A DNA stretch of 64,000 nucleotides, taken from positions 28,933,521 to 28,997,520 of the forward strand of contig CATQJL010000001.1 of the NCBI GenBank assembly GCA_958299035.1, written 5' to 3'. The position numbers were made by a program, and so were the translations under genes. Position 1 is the first letter of the stretch. Each line of letters opens with the position of its first letter. The notes under the pieces were generated by a model that was not told the origin of the DNA, did no database searches, and saw only the letters and a program-made list of their open reading frames with translations. Shown piece after piece: positions 60,510 through 64,000 of this stretch. The stretch is from Cylicocyclus nassatus. Its lineage: Eukaryota; Nematoda; Chromadorea; Rhabditida; Strongylidae.

Positions 60510-60581
60510 GCGTTCGTGGTGTAATGTTCAGCATGGATGCCTTCCAAGCATTCGACGGGGGTTCGATTCCCCCCGAACGCA
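60510..60581 (+). tRNA. tRNA-Gly(UCC) variant T18 in the D loop (possibly defective)
   Basis: AATGTTCAGC, with T at 60527. It is the same change as at 8947, more than 50 kb away, and so probably independent. A four-unit duplicate lies at 61178. Confidence 0.7.
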
Positions 60582-61177
60582 TTCGTTTTGCAGGCCAACC
60601 ACGATATAGGGTGTGAATGCGAAACAGGTAGCTTTGCGCCATGAACGTCTACGTAGTTTGAAGGAACTGCTATCAAGCGTTCGTGGTGTAATGGTCAGCA
60701 TGGATGCCTTCCAAGCATTCGACGGGGGTTCGATTCCCCCCGAACGCATTCGTTTTGCAGGCCAACCACGATATAGGGTGTGAATGCGAAACAGGTAGCT
60801 TTGCGCCATGAACGTCTACGTAGTTGGAAGGAACTGCTATCAAGCGTTCGTGGTGTAATGGTCAGCATGGATGCCTTCCAAGCATTCGACGGGGGTTCGA
60901 TTCCCCCCGAACGCATTCGTTTTGCAGGCCAACCACGATATAGGGTGTGAATGCGAAACAGGTAGCTTTGCGCCATGAACGTCTACGTAGTTTGAAGGAA
61001 CTGCTATCAAGCGTTCGTGGTGTAATGGTCAGCATGGATGCCTTCCAAGCATTCGACGGGGGTTCGATTCCCCCCGAACGCATTCGTTTTGCAGGCCAAC
61101 CACGATATAGGGTGTGAATGCGAAACAGATAGCTTTGCGCCATGAACGTCTATGTAGTTTGAAGGAACTGCTATCAA

Positions 61178-61249
61178 GCGTTCGTGGTGTAATGTTCAGC
61201 ATGGATGCCTTCCAAGCATTCGACGGGGGTTCGATTCCCCCCGAACGCA
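61178..61249 (+). tRNA. tRNA-Gly(UCC) variant T18 in the D loop (possibly defective)
   Basis: It is the duplicate of the 60510 copy, with T at 61195. Confidence 0.7.
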
Positions 61250-63845
61250 TTCGTTTTGCAGGCCAACCACGATATAGGGTGTGAATGCGAAACAGGTAGC
61301 TTTGCGCCATGAACGTCTACGTAGTTTGAAGGAACTGCTATCAAGCGTTCGTGGTGTAATGGTCAGCATGGATGCCTTCCAAGCATTCGACGGGGGTTCG
61401 ATTCCCCCCGAACGCATTCGTTTTGCAGGCCAACCACGATATAGGGTGTGAATGCGAAACAGGTAGCTTTGCGCCATGAACGTCTACGTAGTTTGAAGGA
61501 ACTGCTATCAAGCGTTCGTGGTGTAATGGTCAGCATGGATGCCTTCCAAGCATTCGACGGGGGTTCGATTTCCCCCGAACGCATTCGTTTTGCAGGCCAA
61601 CCACGATATAGGGTGTGAATGCGAAACAGATAGCTTTGCGCCATGAACGTCTACGTAGTTTGAAGGAACTGCTAACAAGCGTTCGTGGTGTAATGGTCAG
61701 CATGGATGCCTTCCAAGCATTCGACGGGGGTTCGATTCCCCCCGAACGCATTCGTTTTGCAGGCCAACCACGATATAGGGTGTGAATGCGAAACAGATAG
61801 CTTTGCGCCATGAACGTCTACGTAGTTTGAAGGAACTGCTAACAAGCGTTCGTGGTGTAATGGTCAGCATGGATGCCTTCCAAGCATTCGACGGGGGTTC
61901 GATTCCCCCCGAACGCATTCGTTTTGCAGGCCAACCACGATATAGGGTGTGAATGCGAAACAGATAGCTTTGCGCCATGAACGTCTATGTAGTTTGAAGG
62001 AACTGCTATCAAGCGTTCGTGGTGTAATGGTCAGCATGGATGCCTTCCAAGCATTCGACGAGGGTTCGATTCCCCCCGAACGCATTCGTTTTGCACAACC
62101 ACGATATAGGGTGTGAATGCGAAACAGGTAGCTTTGCGCCATGAACGTCTACGTAGTTTGAAGGAACTGCTATCAAGCGTTCGTGGTGTAATGGTCAGCA
62201 TGGATGCCTTCCAAGCATTCGACGGGGGTTCGATTCCCCCCGAACGCATTCGTTTTGCAGGCCAACCACGATATAGGGTGTGAATGCGAAACAGGTAGCT
62301 TTGCGCCATGAACGTCTACGTAGTATGAAGGAACTGCTATCAAGCGTTCGTGGTGTAATGGTCAGCATGGATGCCTTCCAAGCATTCGACGGGGGTTCGA
62401 TTCCCGCCGAACGCATTCGTTTTGCAGGCCAACCACGATATAGGGTGTGAATGCGAAACAGATAGCTTTGCGCCATGAACGTCTACGTAGTTTGAAGGAA
62501 CTGCTAACAAGCGTTCGTGGTGTAATGGTCAGCATGGATGCCTTCCAAGCATTCGACGGGGGTTCGATTCCCCCCGAACGCATTCGTTTTGCAGGCCAAC
62601 CACGATATAGGGTGTGAATGCGAAACAGATAGCTTTGCGCCATGAACGTCTATGTAGTTTGAAGGAACTGCTATCAAGCGTTCGTGGTGTAATGGTCAGC
62701 ATGGATGCCTTCCAAGCATTCGACGGGGGTTCGATTCCCCCCGAACGCATTCGTTTTGCGGCCAACTACGATATAGGGTGTGAATGCGAAACAGATAGCT
62801 TTGCGCCATGAACGTTTACGTAGTTTGAAGGAACTGCTATCACGCGTTCGTGGTGTAATGGTCAGCATGGATGCCTTCCAAGCATTCGACGGGGGTTCGA
62901 TTCCCCCCGAACGCATTCGTTTTGCAGGCCAACCACGATATAGGGTGTGAATGCGAAACAGGTAGCTTTGCGCCATGAACGTCTACGTAGTTTGAAGGAA
63001 CTGCTATCAAGCGTTCGTGGTGTAATGGTCAGCATGGATGCCTTCCAAGCATTCGACGGGGGTTCGATTCCCCCCGAACGCATTCGTTTTGCAGGCCAAC
63101 CACGATATAGGGTGTGAATGCGAAACAGGTAGCTTTGCGCCATGAACGTCTACGTAGCTTGAAGGAACTGCTATCAAGCGTTCGTGGTGTAATGGTCAGC
63201 ATGGATGCCTTCCAAGCATTCGACGGGGGTTCGATTCCCCCCGAACGCATTCGTTTTGCAGGCCAACCACGATATAGGGTGTGAATGCGAAACAGATAGC
63301 TTTGCGCCATGAACGTCTACGTAGTTTGAAGGAACTGCTAACAAGCGTTCGTGGTGTAATGGTCAGCATGGATGCCTTCCAAGCATTCGACGGGGGTTCG
63401 ATTCCCCCCGAACGCATTCGTTTTGCAGGCCAACCACGATATAGGGTGTGAATGCGAAACAGATAGCTTTGCGCCATGAACGTCTACGTAGTTTGAAGGA
63501 ACTGCTAACAAGCGTTCGTGGTGTAATGGTCAGCATGGATGCCTTCCAAGCATTCGACGGGGGTTCGATTCCCCCCGAACGCATTCGTTTTGCAGGCCAA
63601 CCACGATATAGGGTGTGAATGCGAAACAGATAGCTTTGCGCCATGAACGTCTATGTAGTTTGAAGGAACTGCTATCAAGCGTTCGTGGTGTAATGGTCAG
63701 CATGGATGCCTTCCAAGCATTCGACGGGGGTTCGATTCCCCCCGAACGCATTCGTTTTGCAGGCCAACCACGATATAGGGTGTGAATGCGAAACAGGTAG
63801 CTTTGCGCCATGAATGTCTATGTAGTTTGAAGGAACTGCTATCAA

Positions 63846-63917
63846 GCGTTCGTGGTGTAATGGTCAGCATGGATGCCTTCCAAGCATTCGACGGGGGTTC
63901 GATTCCCCCCGAACGCA
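63846..63917 (+). tRNA. tRNA-Gly(UCC), last complete copy
   Basis: It has the consensus sequence with anticodon UCC at 63879-63881. It is followed by 83 bp of spacer (CTATGTAG allele) to the window end, so the array continues beyond. Confidence 0.95.
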
Positions 63918-64000
63918 TTCGTTTTGCAGGCCAACCACGATATAGGGTGTGAATGCGAAACAGATAGCTTTGCGCCATGAACGTCTATGTAGTTTGAAGG

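Larger units (their letters stand above)
1..64000 (+). repeat. Tandem array of 167-bp tRNA-Gly(UCC) units, 383 complete tRNA positions
   Basis: Every 167 bp the same unit recurs on the + strand: a 95-bp spacer beginning TTCGTTTTGCAGGCC and a 72-bp tRNA gene beginning GCGTTCGTGG. For the n-th tRNA, start = 96 + 167(n-1) + d. d is 0 for n 1-141 (n 90 is +1), -4 for 142-231, -5 for 232-234, -6 for 235-237, -8 for 238-241, -9 for 242-251, -10 for 252-261, -11 for 262-265, -12 for 266, -15 for 267, -16 for 268, -19 for 269-271, -21 for 272-275, -22 for 276-280, -23 for 281-286, -24 for 287-290, -25 for 291, -28 for 292, -29 for 293, -32 for 294-295, -33 for 296-307, -36 for 308-309, -37 for 310, -38 for 311-338, -39 for 339-342, -40 for 343-353, -39 for 354-356, -40 for 357-372, -43 for 373-376 and -44 for 377-383. 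Genes are 72 bp unless listed separately. All units point the same way and neither array edge is in view. Confidence 0.97.
53401..64000 (+). repeat. Array domain 7: units to the end of the window
   Basis: Spacers are mixed CTACGTAG and CTATGTAG. A 14-unit (2338-bp) duplication links about 56.7-58.0 kb with 59.0-60.4 kb, sharing the GAACTCTACGCAGCTTG spacer (near 57138 and 59476) and the GTAGTTGGAAGG spacer. A five-unit repeat links about 54.0-54.8 kb with 54.9-55.6 kb. The window ends inside a spacer at its 83rd base. Confidence 0.65.

Noticed and set aside
4374..62811. Scattered plus-strand open reading frames of 61-80 codons beginning MNAKQ or similar
   Set aside because: They run through the spacer and the tRNA gene itself and exist only where a single-base change or deletion removes a stop codon in a unit. 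They are incidental.
114..63978. Open reading frames of 73-149 codons on the minus strand, one per unit, with near-identical peptides
   Set aside because: They are antisense to the tRNA and spacer, recur with the 167-bp period, run across about 1.7 units, and change or end whenever a unit has a small indel. The peptide from the tRNA complement is a familiar spurious translation. There is no ribosome-binding context, domain or codon bias to support coding.
1..64000. CRISPR array
   Set aside because: The period is regular, but the whole 167-bp unit is conserved, there are no unique spacers, and the repeat is a tRNA gene.
1..64000. tRNA-derived SINE retrotransposon family
   Set aside because: The copies are strictly head-to-tail, have no poly-A or simple-repeat tails and no target-site duplications, and are not fused to a SINE body. 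An intact 72-bp tRNA with a normal terminator follows every spacer.
1..64000. Bacterial or phage tRNA cluster
   Set aside because: CCA is not encoded, the discriminator is A rather than the bacterial tRNA-Gly U, there is one isoacceptor only, and a TTTT terminator sits beside the internal A/B boxes. No bacterial promoter or operon genes are seen.

Overview
The whole 64 kb window is one uninterrupted head-to-tail tandem array. The monomer is 167 bp: a 72-bp tRNA-Gly gene with anticodon UCC on the + strand, then a 95-bp spacer. I count 383 complete tRNA positions (96-167 to 63846-63917) plus 83 bp of a further spacer. Both ends of the array lie outside the window. I see no protein-coding gene, no transposon and no sequence unrelated to the monomer, apart from 26 bp at 14999-15024 that look like a library amplification adapter.

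Organism: the gene type points to a eukaryotic nuclear genome. It has no encoded CCA, has discriminator A, has A- and B-box internal pol III promoters (B box identical to the eukaryotic consensus) and has a TTTT pol III terminator four bases past the gene. The tRNA body resembles animal or fungal tRNA-Gly(UCC). I cannot name a species. The adapter remnant suggests a PCR-amplified low-input long-read library, so perhaps a very small organism.

Layout: the units differ by a small set of diagnostic substitutions, and these divide the array into domains. About 1-4.7 kb has a spacer with GCCGTGAACGTTTGCG. About 4.7-18.2 kb has T48 tRNAs, CTTTCCGCC and CCATCCAC spacers and a 25-unit duplication. About 18.2-24.1 kb is built on a three-unit (501-bp) cycle. 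About 24.1-35.3 kb has six-, nine- and twelve-unit repeats and holds eight of nine tRNA copies with anticodon UCA. About 35.3-38.1 kb is built on a five-unit (835-bp) cycle and holds UCU-anticodon copies. About 38.1-53.4 kb is dominated by CTATGTAG spacers and carries most of the small indels. About 53.4-64 kb is again more uniform. Nested duplications of 5 to 34 units with shared private mutations show repeated unequal exchange or gene conversion.

Function: most copies look like intact, transcribable tRNA-Gly(UCC) genes that would decode GGA/GGG. A minority carry defects in the T stem, B box, D loop or acceptor, and twelve carry an altered anticodon (nine UCA, three UCU). The most notable biology is the scale of the array and the repeated amplification of an otherwise perfect tRNA body with the UGA-reading anticodon UCA.
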